A stretch of 48,742 bases of DNA from CAJMNU01 sp905214855 (GTDB taxonomy: Bacteria; Bacillota; Clostridia; Lachnospirales; Lachnospiraceae), in NCBI GenBank assembly GCA_937890595.1, contig CALADM010000029.1, positions 1 to 48,742 on the forward strand. The letters are read 5' to 3'. A program made the position numbers and the translations under genes. The notes beneath the pieces are model-generated. The model was not told the origin of the DNA. It did no database searches and worked only from the letters and a program-made list of their open reading frames with translations. Positions within the stretch are counted from its first letter, which is position 1, and every line of letters begins with the position of its first letter. Positions 1 to 8,338 of the stretch are shown piece after piece.

Positions 1-14
1 CGAGGGCTTGACCA
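1..14 (+). rRNA. 23S rRNA, extreme 3' end (partial)
   Basis: The window opens with CGAGGGCTTGACCA, which matches the known 3' terminus of Firmicute 23S rRNA (Bacillus subtilis ends CGAGGACTTAACCA). Only the last bases are inside the window, so the rRNA operon lies to the left. A short perfect hairpin (11-16 with 20-25) sits right at the mature end. No 5S gene fits between here and the tRNA-Gly. The call rests on recalled rRNA sequence. Confidence 0.75.
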
Positions 15-98
15 GAAAGTCTGGTAAGTTGGAATAAGGAAGAGGAACGGATGAATTTCAATGTGTGGTTTTGAGGGTATGGAAAGTACCTAAGATAA

Positions 99-171
99 GC
101 GCGAGTGGCTCAGTTGGTGGAGTACGACCTTGCCAAGGTCGGGGTCGCGGGTTCGAGTCCCGTCTCGCGCT
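99..171 (+). tRNA. tRNA-Gly (GCC)
   Basis: A full cloverleaf can be drawn. The acceptor stem is GCGCGAG (99-105) with CTCGCGC (164-170) and discriminator T171. The anticodon stem is CGACC/GGTCG (125-129/137-141) around loop TTGCCAA, giving anticodon GCC at 132-134. The T arm contains GGTTCGAGTCC. CCA is not encoded. It follows the 23S end by about 85 bases and is probably the distal tRNA of the rRNA operon. Confidence 0.95.
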
Positions 172-184
172 CTTTTTTATTTGA

Positions 185-216
185 AGCGGAATTCTTATGA
201 GAGTTCCGCTTTTTTG
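185..216 (+). terminator. rRNA/tRNA operon terminator
   Basis: An 11-bp stem with one G-U pair (185-195 with 200-210) is followed by a run of T. It lies 13 bases after the tRNA-Gly and is a classic intrinsic terminator. Confidence 0.9.
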
Positions 217-621
217 CATATTTTGAGCTATTGGTAAGAAATTTGGAACAAGTATTGTAAAGTACAGATATTAAGTGGTAAATTTGAATATATAGATATT
301 ATGATAGTATTAGATGCGAATCAAGACAGTGAAATGATAAAGGAATATGGGAAAGTAGATAGAACAGAGAGAAGAAGACATACATATATAATATAGAAAA
401 GAATAAAATAGACAAAATATACAAAAAAAAGAGAGTTTAATTTTTGTATATTTTATCTATTTTTTGAGGAAATTTGAATTTAAAAGCAAATATTTAAGTT
501 TTTGTCTAAAATAGATATGATTTTATCAATGCTATTTCTTAAGTTTGCTGTTATAATCAAAGCAAATAGAAATTTGCATATGATCTTTTCAAAGATATAT
601 GCAAAAAGGGAGGAGATATTT
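217..621. other. AT-rich intergenic region upstream of the GH88 gene
   Basis: About 400 bases without a convincing gene. An in-frame extension of the GH88 reading frame runs back to 502, but the ribosome binding site GGGAGGAG (608-615) marks 622 as the start. The region carries the long palindrome at 405-463 and a TATAGAAAA copy (392-400) that recurs elsewhere in the locus. It must hold the GH88 promoter, but I cannot single out a -35/-10 pair with confidence. Confidence 0.6.
405..463. repeat. 59-bp near-perfect palindrome, possible operator or attenuator
   Basis: Arms 405-427 and 441-463 (23 bases each) are reverse complements with one mismatch (C413 opposite A455), around a 13-base centre. 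The arms are nearly pure A/T with a central GACAAAATATAC. It lies about 160 bases before the GH88 start. It could be a regulator-binding site or an RNA hairpin in the leader. The right arm contains short T runs only, so it is not a typical GC-rich terminator. Confidence 0.65.
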
Positions 622-1800
622 ATGCAGACAAAAGAAACTTTGATGCAGCATGAAGAAATCAGTAAGGAAGTATTAGAGCAGGCCTATGATAAAGCCGCAG
701 AATTGGTTCTTCATAACACAGACCAGTTTACAGAAAAATTCCCAGACAGTGCAAGCAAAAACAATTTCTATGAGCCAGTTCACAATTATGAGTGGACACC
801 AGGATTTTGGACAGGAGAAGTTTGGCTGGCTTATGAGAAAACTGGCAATGAGAAACTTAGAAAGACAGCAGAGATCGAAGTAGAAGATTTCTTGCGCAGA
901 ATTGTGGAAAAAGATGGTGTAGCACATCATGATATGGGATTTTTATATTGTCCATCCTGCGTAGCTGCATATAAATTAACAGGAAGTGAGACTGGAAAGA
1001 AAGCAGCAATTCTGGCAGCAGATAACCTGATGGGACGTTTTCAGGAAAAGGGACAGTTTTTCCAGGCATGGGGAGAATTAGGTGTAGAAAGTAATTATCG
1101 TTTGATCATTGACTGCCTTTTGAATATGCCATTATTATTCTGGGCGTCTGAGACAACAGGTGATCCAAAATATGCTGAGAAAGCAGAAGCACATATCCGT
1201 ACAGCGATGAAGAATATCATCCGTGAAGATAACTCAACATACCATACATTTTTCTTTGATCCAGAGACAGGTGAGCCAAAACAAGGTGTGACACATCAGG
1301 GATACCGTGATGGTTCTGCATGGGCAAGAGGACAGGCATGGGGAGTGTATGGTGCAGCTTTAGCATATAAATTCTTGAAAAAACCGGAATACATTGATAT
1401 TTTCTGTAAAGTAACAGATTATTTCTTGGCACATTTACCACAGGATCTGATTCCATATTGGGATTTTGATTTCTGTGATGGAAGTGATGAACCAAGAGAT
1501 TCTTCTGCATCTGCAGTTGCTGCATGTGGAATGCTGGAAATGAGCAAATATCTTCCAAAGGAGCAGGCAGAATATTACACTTCTATGGCAAAACGTTTGG
1601 TAAATGCTTTAGTAAAGGAATGTGCAGTAACAGATCCAAAACAGTCCAATGGTTTGCTGCTTCATGGAACATATTGTAAGAAATCTCCATATAATACTTG
1701 TCCTAACTGGGGAGTGGATGAGTGTGTAACATGGGGAGATTACTTCTATATGGAAGCATTGACCAGACTTTCCAAAGACTGGGATCCTTATTGGGATTAA
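622..1800 (+). CDS. Unsaturated glucuronyl hydrolase, GH88 family
   Basis: 392 residues starting at ATG 622, seven bases after GGGAGGAG. GH88 enzymes remove the 4,5-unsaturated uronic acid from the non-reducing end of oligosaccharides made by polysaccharide lyases, by hydrating the enol ether. The family's two key acids are visible: D104 in HHDMGFLY and D164 in RLIIDCLLN, with the expected ~60-residue spacing. Further GH88 hallmarks are WTPGFWTGEVW (58-68), GSAWARGQAWGVYG and PYWDFDF...RDSSASA. Length is normal for the family and there is no signal peptide, so it acts in the cytoplasm on imported sugars. It is the first gene of the glycan locus and is followed by the regulator. The nearest alternative is GH105 (rhamnogalacturonyl hydrolase); the motifs favour GH88. 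No polysaccharide lyase of a recognised family is visible in the window. Confidence 0.9.
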   Translation: MQTKETLMQHEEISKEVLEQAYDKAAELVLHNTDQFTEKFPDSASKNNFYEPVHNYEWTPGFWTGEVWLAYEKTGNEKLRKTAEIEVEDFLRRIVEKDGVAHHDMGFLYCPSCVAAYKLTGSETGKKAAILAADNLMGRFQEKGQFFQAWGELGVESNYRLIIDCLLNMPLLFWASETTGDPKYAEKAEAHIRTAMKNIIREDNSTYHTFFFDPETGEPKQGVTHQGYRDGSAWARGQAWGVYGAALAYKFLKKPEYIDIFCKVTDYFLAHLPQDLIPYWDFDFCDGSDEPRDSSASAVAACGMLEMSKYLPKEQAEYYTSMAKRLVNALVKECAVTDPKQSNGLLLHGTYCKKSPYNTCPNWGVDECVTWGDYFYMEALTRLSKDWDPYWD

Positions 1801-2033
1801 TAACAAGAAAAGCAAGCAACAGGAAAGAGACTGGCAGGGGATTAAAATAGAAAAACCGACATGGGGAGAAGATATAAAATACAAGAGGGGCGTTCTAATT
1901 TATATAAAAATGTCGGATAGCGGGAAATAGGTTTTATATTATAGAAAAAATAGACAAAAAAATATAAAAAAAGATTTAAATGACGATGTAAATGTGGTAA
2001 AATTGACGGTATAAAAGCTGGAAGGAAATTGTT

Positions 2034-4349
2034 ATGAAGAAAAACGGCAAATTATATCAGAAATTATACCGGAAACTTTTTGTTTCTTACATCGTCATTT
2101 TGTTATTTCCTGTTGTAACTGGAACTTTATTTTATTCATATGCATATAATTATGCGAAGAAAACAACAGATGAATCCAATCAAAGAATCGTGCAAATGAT
2201 CAAAAAAAGCTGTGATAAGGAATTGGGAACTTATCTTAACAGTTTATTGCAGCTCGTATTTAATAAAGATATACAGGTTTTGTCCGCAGCAGGAGAAACT
2301 TTTGAAGATAGCGAATATTATAATCTATATGAGTTATATCTGGAGATGGAAGGTTTAAAAGGAACATTCAATCTTTACAATACATATTGCGAGGATGTTT
2401 TTGCGTATTTTCCAAATAGCGGAACAATTGTATCTTCTGAGGGAAATATGCCGTTTTCATTGTATTATGAATTGTATGTAAAGAATAAGACAATGAATGA
2501 AGAAGAGATGAAGACATATTTTTATAAGTCTCATTTTTATGATGTGATTCGTATAGAACCGCAGGATGAGACCCAAGATCCCTATTTTCTGATAACAATG
2601 AATGGTATGAGAGGATATCTGGGGATGCAGAGTTCCTTAATTGGTGTTCAGATGAATATCAAGGCATTAAATGATGTGATCGACTCCCTGAAATGGGAGG
2701 GGGGGGATGTCCTCATTTTGAATGAGGATAATCAGGTCATGAACCGTAGTAAGGAGGAAACGGAAAAGTATCATCTGGAAGAATTCTCTGAGGATATGAA
2801 TACCCTTGATGTAAAAGGAGAGAAATTTATTGTTCGTGTAGAAAAATCAGAATATTTGGATTGGAAGTATGTATCTTTGATACCAGAAAAAGTGATCAGT
2901 TCACCTACATCAAGGATCCGCAATGTGTTTATGATAGGAAGTGTATTTTGTCTTTTCATTGGATTTGTGGTCTCATGGCAGATGACTCGTTTAAATTATA
3001 ATCCATTGGAAAGTTTGTTGGATTTGATTTCTATACATAAAAGCAGAGATGAAGACGAGGATACATACAACAATGAGTATCTGTATCTTAGAAAAAAGAC
3101 AAAAGATCTGATTCAGGAACATACAGATTTCCGTCATATGTTAGCGAATAATCAAAAAATCATCCATCAATATTATCTGACTAGATTGTTGGAGACATCT
3201 TATGATGAGAAAAATGTTCTGACAGAGAAAGATAAGACACTGGAAAAGTTTCAAAAAAGTAGTAATATGGTACTTTTATTGAAAGCCGAAAATCAGGATA
3301 CAAAACAAACCGGCAAAGAAGATGCAGAAAATACAGAAAAGGGAAAAAGAGACAGTCTTAAAAAATTTATTATAGAAAATATATTCAGAGAGCAGGCTGG
3401 AGTACATTTTGATCTTGAAATCGTAGATGTGGGTGAGATGCTTGCTGTAACACTTCCTTTATCAAATGAAAAAGAAGGAAAAGAGATTCTTTTAGAAGTG
3501 ACAGAGAATGTACAGAATTTCATCCAGACCAATTTTTCTTTCCGTGTCATTGCACTTGCTGGAAATAGTCATGATGGATTTGACGGAATTCATCTGTCTT
3601 ATATGGAAGCAAGACAGATGGAAGAATTTATCCAACAGTTGGAGACAGATTATATCTCATACGAAGATGTCAAAACTTTGTCTGATCAGGGATATTATTA
3701 TCCTATTAATATTGAGAGTAAGATTTTATCAGCATTACAGTCTGGAAATGAAGATGCGGTAAATACTTATGTACGCAATATTTTTGATGTCAATTATAAG
3801 CAGAATCGGATTCCGCCATTGATGATGCGCTGTCTGGTCTATGATGTGATGGGAACTTTGCTGAAAGGGATTTCTGAAAATGGTTCGATTTCTAGGATTG
3901 AGGAATATGCAGATTTGAAATTATTGTCAGTGAAGATGCCTTATGTGCAGCTTTTGCGATATTTTGAAAATATTATCCATGTGATCTGCGAGGAAAATAG
4001 TCAAAATGTAGAAGAGAATAATGAGCAGGAAACGGGAAATCAGCTGAGTCTGAAAGTGATGGAATATATTCAGAATAATTATCAGAATCCAGATTTAAAT
4101 ATTTCACAAACAGGACTGTATTTTCATATGACTCCGGCATATTTATCTATGTTGTTTAAAAAGCAAACAGGGGAGAGCCTCCTCAAATATATCAGTCAGG
4201 TAAGAGTGGATGCTGCAAAGACACTGTTAGAGGAAGGAAAAAATGTGACAGAGGTTGCAGAGATGGTTGGTTTCAGAGATTCCTCCACCTTTATACGTGT
4301 ATTTAAGAAAACAACAGGTATGACGCCAGGGCAAATCCGTCAGAGATGA
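2034..4349 (+). CDS. Membrane-bound AraC-family transcriptional regulator (YesS/YtdP type)
   Basis: 771 residues. An N-terminal membrane segment (about residues 17-38, LFVSYIVILLFPVVTG) and a second (about 298-318, MIGSVFCLFIGFVVSW) enclose a ~260-residue extracellular sensor. A cytoplasmic linker follows. The C-terminal ~100 residues (from about 670) form a double helix-turn-helix AraC domain with FHMTPAYLSMLFKKQTG and VAEMVGFRDSSTFIRVFKKTTGMTP. Proteins of this build accompany LplA-type sugar ABC importers in Bacillus and Clostridia and sense extracellular sugar or a loaded binding protein. The position between the GH88 gene and the binding proteins makes it the likely activator of this locus. 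Start 2034 follows an AAGGA site. TATAGAAAA (1940) followed 23 bases later by TATAAA (1963) may be its promoter. Confidence 0.88.
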   Translation: MKKNGKLYQKLYRKLFVSYIVILLFPVVTGTLFYSYAYNYAKKTTDESNQRIVQMIKKSCDKELGTYLNSLLQLVFNKDIQVLSAAGETFEDSEYYNLYELYLEMEGLKGTFNLYNTYCEDVFAYFPNSGTIVSSEGNMPFSLYYELYVKNKTMNEEEMKTYFYKSHFYDVIRIEPQDETQDPYFLITMNGMRGYLGMQSSLIGVQMNIKALNDVIDSLKWEGGDVLILNEDNQVMNRSKEETEKYHLEEFSEDMNTLDVKGEKFIVRVEKSEYLDWKYVSLIPEKVISSPTSRIRNVFMIGSVFCLFIGFVVSWQMTRLNYNPLESLLDLISIHKSRDEDEDTYNNEYLYLRKKTKDLIQEHTDFRHMLANNQKIIHQYYLTRLLETSYDEKNVLTEKDKTLEKFQKSSNMVLLLKAENQDTKQTGKEDAENTEKGKRDSLKKFIIENIFREQAGVHFDLEIVDVGEMLAVTLPLSNEKEGKEILLEVTENVQNFIQTNFSFRVIALAGNSHDGFDGIHLSYMEARQMEEFIQQLETDYISYEDVKTLSDQGYYYPINIESKILSALQSGNEDAVNTYVRNIFDVNYKQNRIPPLMMRCLVYDVMGTLLKGISENGSISRIEEYADLKLLSVKMPYVQLLRYFENIIHVICEENSQNVEENNEQETGNQLSLKVMEYIQNNYQNPDLNISQTGLYFHMTPAYLSMLFKKQTGESLLKYISQVRVDAAKTLLEEGKNVTEVAEMVGFRDSSTFIRVFKKTTGMTPGQIRQR

Positions 4350-4371
4350 TAGAATGAATATATAAATGAAG

Positions 4372-4388
4372 AAAAAAGGCGCTTTTTT
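4372..4388 (+). terminator. Weak hairpin with T run after the regulator gene
   Basis: AAAAAAG (4372-4378) pairs with CTTTTTT (4382-4388) over a three-base loop 23 bases after the regulator stop codon. It is A/T-rich, so termination would be partial at best. Confidence 0.35.
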
Positions 4389-4461
4389 GTGAAACAAAGA
4401 GATAAAAAACGGGGAAATATGTGTAAATGTAGTTAAAAATGATAAAATTATTCACTTTTAC

Positions 4462-4490
4462 TATGGAAAAATATACAAATATGCTATAAT
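4462..4490 (+). promoter_or_regulatory. Extended -10 promoter of the first binding-protein gene
   Basis: TGCTATAAT (4482-4490) is a perfect extended -10 element. The -35 position holds TATGGAAAA rather than TTGACA, so activation by a regulator is likely. The segment is clearly homologous to 6505-6534 upstream of the second binding protein, down to the shared ACATC downstream of the -10. Confidence 0.7.
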
Positions 4491-4540
4491 AGATACATCT
4501 AACAATATAGACAGTAAAACAGGGAAGGGAAAGAAAAACT

Positions 4541-6238
4541 ATGAGAAGATCATGGAAAAAAGCGCTTGCAGTATTGACTACAACAGCATTGACAGCTTCC
4601 ATGCTGGCAGCTTGTGGCGGCGGCAAAGATGAGACCACAGCAGCAAATAGTGGAGCGGGCAAAGAAGAGACTACAAAGGTTGAAACTGAAACAACAGCAG
4701 CTGACAAGGGGACTACAGCGGCAGATACGCAGGCATCCGCAACTCCGACAGAGGTTACATATCCTTTGGAGAAGGGTGAAAAGATCACATATTGGGTACA
4801 GTTGAATGGTAATGCATCTGCAAACTATACAAACTTGGGTGATACTGAGTTTGGTAAAGCACTGAAAGAACAGACTGGTATTGATGTAGAGTTCCAGCAT
4901 CCGGCAGCAGGTCAGGAGAAAGAACAGTTTAACCTGATCATCGCAGATGGAAATCTTCCGGATATCATGGAGTATCAGTGGGTGAAAGGATATCCAGGTG
5001 GTCCGGAAAAAGCAATTCGTGATGGAGTTATCATTCCTCTGAATGATGTGATCGATAAGTATTGTCCAAATCTGAAAGCATTTTTGGCAGAGCATCCAGA
5101 ATTTGATAAGATGATCAAGACAGATGATGGACATTATTATGCATTCCCATTCCTTCGTGGTGAGGAAAAACTTTGCGTAAATGTTGGTGGATTTATCCGT
5201 CAGGATTGGCTGGATGAGCTGGGCTTGGAAGTTCCTACAACGATTGATGAGTGGCATACTGTGCTGACGGCGTTTAAAGAGAAGAAAGGCGCTGAGGCTG
5301 CATTATGCTTTGACTGGGCAAACTTCAAAGATAAGAACCAGATTATATTTGCATATGATACTTCCTATACCTATTATGTGGGTGAAGATGGAAAAGTTCA
5401 CTATGGACCAATGGAAGACAATTTCAAAGACTATCTGACAACAATGCATCAGTGGTATCAGGAAGGTCTTCTTGATAAAGATATGGCAAGTTTGAATGGA
5501 GATCAGGTTATCTCTAAGATGACAACGGATAAAGCAGGTGCTTCTGTTGGTTGGGCAGCATCCCGTATGCAGGTGTGTATGACAACAGCCCAGAAGAGTA
5601 ACCCAAATTATACATTAGCAGCAACACCATTCCCGTCTCTGGAAAAGGGAAAAGCACCTAAGATGGGATTTATTGAGAATGCATTCCCAGATGTATCAGC
5701 AGCGATCACAACAAAATGTAAAGATGTTGAGAGAGCAGCAAGATTGTTAGACTATGCTTATGGTGAAGCAGGACACAATCTGTACAACTTTGGTGTAGAG
5801 GGCGTTTCCTATGAGATGAAGGATGGCATTCCGACTTACACAGATATCGTTCTGAACAATCCGGATGGATGGCCACTGGCGCAGTCTATGGCTAAACACA
5901 TCCGTGGAAACTACAATGGTCCGTTCGTACAGGATGGTCACTACATTGAGCAGTACTTGCAGCTTCCAACAGTAAAAGAGTGTCCAACTACATGGTATGT
6001 TGAAGGTGCCAACAAGTACAACTTGCCAAACGTAACACCTCTTCAGGATGAGTCCAAAGAATTGGCTACTCTGAACAATGAGATCACAACATATGTGGAT
6101 GAGATGGTTCTGAAGTTTATCTTAGGTACAGAGAGTTTGGATAATTGGGATACCTATGTAAATACTATTAAGGGTATGAATATCGATCGTGCTCTGGAAA
6201 TCTATAATGGTGCTTTGGATCGTTACAATGCAAGATAG
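4541..6238 (+). CDS. Sugar ABC transporter solute-binding lipoprotein (LplA/YtcQ type), copy 1
   Basis: 565 residues. The signal peptide ends in a lipobox (LAAC, Cys25), so the mature protein is anchored to the outer face of the membrane. A low-complexity Thr/Ala/Glu linker (about 26-72) precedes a large type-1 binding domain. Long LplA-type proteins of this size bind oligosaccharides and pass them to LplB/YtcP-type permeases, which follow after copy 2. It is by eye well over 80% identical to copy 2 (6585-8261). Differences include Cys in EEKLCVNV where copy 2 has Arg, Cys in MQVCMTT where copy 2 has Phe, and a diverged segment YVEGANKYNLPN near the C terminus. The gene has its own promoter and terminator and starts after GGGAAGGGA. 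Confidence 0.92.
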   Translation: MRRSWKKALAVLTTTALTASMLAACGGGKDETTAANSGAGKEETTKVETETTAADKGTTAADTQASATPTEVTYPLEKGEKITYWVQLNGNASANYTNLGDTEFGKALKEQTGIDVEFQHPAAGQEKEQFNLIIADGNLPDIMEYQWVKGYPGGPEKAIRDGVIIPLNDVIDKYCPNLKAFLAEHPEFDKMIKTDDGHYYAFPFLRGEEKLCVNVGGFIRQDWLDELGLEVPTTIDEWHTVLTAFKEKKGAEAALCFDWANFKDKNQIIFAYDTSYTYYVGEDGKVHYGPMEDNFKDYLTTMHQWYQEGLLDKDMASLNGDQVISKMTTDKAGASVGWAASRMQVCMTTAQKSNPNYTLAATPFPSLEKGKAPKMGFIENAFPDVSAAITTKCKDVERAARLLDYAYGEAGHNLYNFGVEGVSYEMKDGIPTYTDIVLNNPDGWPLAQSMAKHIRGNYNGPFVQDGHYIEQYLQLPTVKECPTTWYVEGANKYNLPNVTPLQDESKELATLNNEITTYVDEMVLKFILGTESLDNWDTYVNTIKGMNIDRALEIYNGALDRYNAR

Positions 6239-6286
6239 ATAGCATGGTAAAGTATGAGGCAAGATAAATAGTTATTGTAAAGTATT

Positions 6287-6325
6287 AGCTGGGAGCTGCA
6301 TGTGTTGTTAGTTCCCAGCTTTTTT
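6287..6325 (+). terminator. Terminator hairpin after binding-protein copy 1
   Basis: An 11-bp stem (6287-6297 with 6310-6320, one G-T wobble) with a 12-base loop and six T. The same structure with base-pair-preserving changes follows copy 2. The strong T run suggests most copy 1 transcripts end here. Confidence 0.88.
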
Positions 6326-6504
6326 GTACAAAAATGGAAGGTTTTCAGATCTATAAGACAAATGTTGTGAAAAAATGTTACAAAAAAAGATGGGATTTTT
6401 TGTTGAAAAATTGATTTTTTTTTAAAATAAATGGATAAAAATTAAAGGAAATGTCTATGTTTGGTTAAATATAACAATTTTATCAACTTTTTCTAAATTT
6501 TATC

Positions 6505-6534
6505 TATAGAAAATGTAGGTGGATGTGCTATAAT
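6505..6534 (+). promoter_or_regulatory. Extended -10 promoter of the second binding-protein gene
   Basis: TGCTATAAT (6526-6534) is a perfect extended -10. TATAGAAAA (6505-6513) occupies the -35 zone at the same distance as TATGGAAAA in the copy 1 promoter. The rest of 6326-6500 is A/T-rich and shows nothing else recognisable. Confidence 0.72.
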
Positions 6535-6584
6535 GGAAACATCCGGAAACGGGGGAAGCAAAAAAGAAGGGAAGGAAGAAGATT

Positions 6585-8261
6585 ATGAGAAAATCATGGA
6601 AAAAGGGTCTTGCATTACTGACCACAACAGCACTGACAGCTTCTATGTTAGCAGCATGTGGTGGTGGTAAAGATGAGACAACAGCAGCAGCTGGTGGTTC
6701 TGAAAAAGAGACAACAACAGCAGCAGCTGGTAAAGAGACAACAGGAGAAGCACAGGCATCTGGAACACCAACAGAAGTTACTTATCCTTTAGCAGAGGGT
6801 GGAAAACTTACATATTGGGTACAGTTAAACTCCAATGCATCTGCAAACTACACAAACTTAGGAGATACTGAATTTGGTAAAGCACTTCAGGAGCAGACTG
6901 GTGTTGATATTGAGTTCCAGCATCCGGCAGCAGGTCAGGAGAAAGAGCAGTTTAACCTGATCATTGCAGATGGAAATCTTCCAGATCTTATGGAGTATAA
7001 CTGGGTGAAAGGTTATCCGGGTGGTCCGGAGAAGGCAATCCGTGATGGTGTTATCATTCCTTTGAATGATGTGATTGATCAGTATTGTCCGAACCTGAAG
7101 GCATATCTGGCAGAGCATCCAGAAGTAGATAAGATGATCAAGACAGATGATGGAAACTATTTTGCATTCCCATTCATTCGTGGTGAAGAGAAACTTCGTG
7201 TAACTGTTGGTGGATTTATCCGTAAAGACTGGCTGGATGAACTGGGACTGGAAGTTCCTACAACAGTTGATGAGTGGCATACAGCTCTGACAGCATTCAA
7301 AGAGAAGAAAGGCGCTGAAGCTCCATTCTGCTTTGACTGGGCAAACTTTAAAGATAAGAACATTATTTCCTATGCATATGATGCTATGTATGGATATTAT
7401 GTAGGTGATGATGGAAAGGTTCATTATGGACCAATGGAAGATAACTTTAAAGAGTATCTGACAACCATGAACCAGTGGTATAAAGAAGGACTTCTGGATA
7501 AGGATATGGCTAGTTTGAATGGTGATCAGGTTACTTCTAAGATGACAACTGATAAAGCTGGTGCTTCTATTGGTTGGGCAGCATCCCGTATGCAGGTATT
7601 TATGACAACAGCTCAGGCAAAGAACCCAGATTACTTATTAGTACCAACAACAGTTCCGTCTCTGGAAAAAGGAAAACCTGCTAAGATGGGGTATATTGAG
7701 AATGCATTCCCGGATGTTTCTGTAGCAATCACAACAAGCTGTAAGAATGTAGAGCTGGCAGCAAGACTGTTAGATTATGGTTATGGTGAGGCTGGTCACA
7801 ATCTGTACAACTTTGGTGTAGAGGGCGTTTCCTATGAGATGAAAGATGGCGTTCCGACTTACACAGATACTGTTCTGAACAACCCAGATGGATGGCCACT
7901 GGCACAGTCTCTGGCTAAACATATCCGTGGAAACTACAATGGTCCGTTCGTACAGGATGGAAACTATATTGAGCAGTACTTACAGCTTCCTACAGTAAAA
8001 GAGTGTCCAACAACATGGTTGGTTGATACAGCTAGTGATCATATACTTCCAAACGTAACACCTCTTCAGGAAGAGTCTAAAGAGCTTGCTACTTTGAATA
8101 ACGAGATCACAACATATGTTGATGAGATGGTTCTGAAATTCATCTTCGGTACAGAGAGCTTAGATAATTGGGATACTTTTGTAAATACCATTAAGAATAT
8201 GAATGTTGAGCGTGCTCTGGAAATTTATAACGGTGCATTAGATCGTTATAACGCAAGATAA
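6585..8261 (+). CDS. Sugar ABC transporter solute-binding lipoprotein (LplA/YtcQ type), copy 2
   Basis: 558 residues with the same architecture as copy 1: a lipoprotein signal ending in LAAC (Cys25), a Thr/Ala/Gly linker slightly shorter than in copy 1, then the binding domain ending ALEIYNGALDRYNAR. It is nearest to the permeases and is probably their main partner. The two genes arose by tandem duplication of a complete promoter-gene-hairpin unit, since similarity extends into both flanks. Keeping both suggests either higher dosage of binding protein or two related ligands. The start follows GGGAAGGAAG. Confidence 0.93.
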   Translation: MRKSWKKGLALLTTTALTASMLAACGGGKDETTAAAGGSEKETTTAAAGKETTGEAQASGTPTEVTYPLAEGGKLTYWVQLNSNASANYTNLGDTEFGKALQEQTGVDIEFQHPAAGQEKEQFNLIIADGNLPDLMEYNWVKGYPGGPEKAIRDGVIIPLNDVIDQYCPNLKAYLAEHPEVDKMIKTDDGNYFAFPFIRGEEKLRVTVGGFIRKDWLDELGLEVPTTVDEWHTALTAFKEKKGAEAPFCFDWANFKDKNIISYAYDAMYGYYVGDDGKVHYGPMEDNFKEYLTTMNQWYKEGLLDKDMASLNGDQVTSKMTTDKAGASIGWAASRMQVFMTTAQAKNPDYLLVPTTVPSLEKGKPAKMGYIENAFPDVSVAITTSCKNVELAARLLDYGYGEAGHNLYNFGVEGVSYEMKDGVPTYTDTVLNNPDGWPLAQSLAKHIRGNYNGPFVQDGNYIEQYLQLPTVKECPTTWLVDTASDHILPNVTPLQEESKELATLNNEITTYVDEMVLKFIFGTESLDNWDTFVNTIKNMNVERALEIYNGALDRYNAR

Positions 8262-8280
8262 ATAGTCCCTGTAAACTGTT

Positions 8281-8317
8281 AGCCGGGTGCCACATGCGTT
8301 GCTGGTTCCCGGCTTTT
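8281..8317 (+). terminator. Leaky intercistronic hairpin between binding protein and permeases
   Basis: The stem 8281-8291/8304-8314 has a 12-base loop and only four T, so partial readthrough into the permease genes is expected. This would give the usual excess of binding protein over permease. Relative to the hairpin at 6287 two U-A pairs have become C-G pairs, so pairing is conserved. Confidence 0.75.
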
Positions 8318-8338
8318 AAAAAAGAACAGAAAGGAACA

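Noticed and set aside
502..621. Extended N terminus of the GH88 protein
   Set aside because: The added 40 residues are not GH88-like, start in promoter-type DNA, and the strong GGGAGGAG site points to 622.
1856..1916. CCGACAT/ATGTCGG pairing after the GH88 gene
   Set aside because: Only seven pairs over a 47-base A/T-rich loop and no T run; too weak to call a terminator.
4550..5257. Open frame of 235 codons on the - strand inside binding-protein copy 1
   Set aside because: A similar antisense frame exists in the paralogue at 6858-7424, which simply mirrors the conserved coding sequence. The Cys-rich product resembles no protein.
8294..8338. Earlier start of the LplB-type permease
   Set aside because: It falls inside the hairpin 8281-8317 and lacks a ribosome binding site; starts at 8339 or 8345 give the normal family N terminus.
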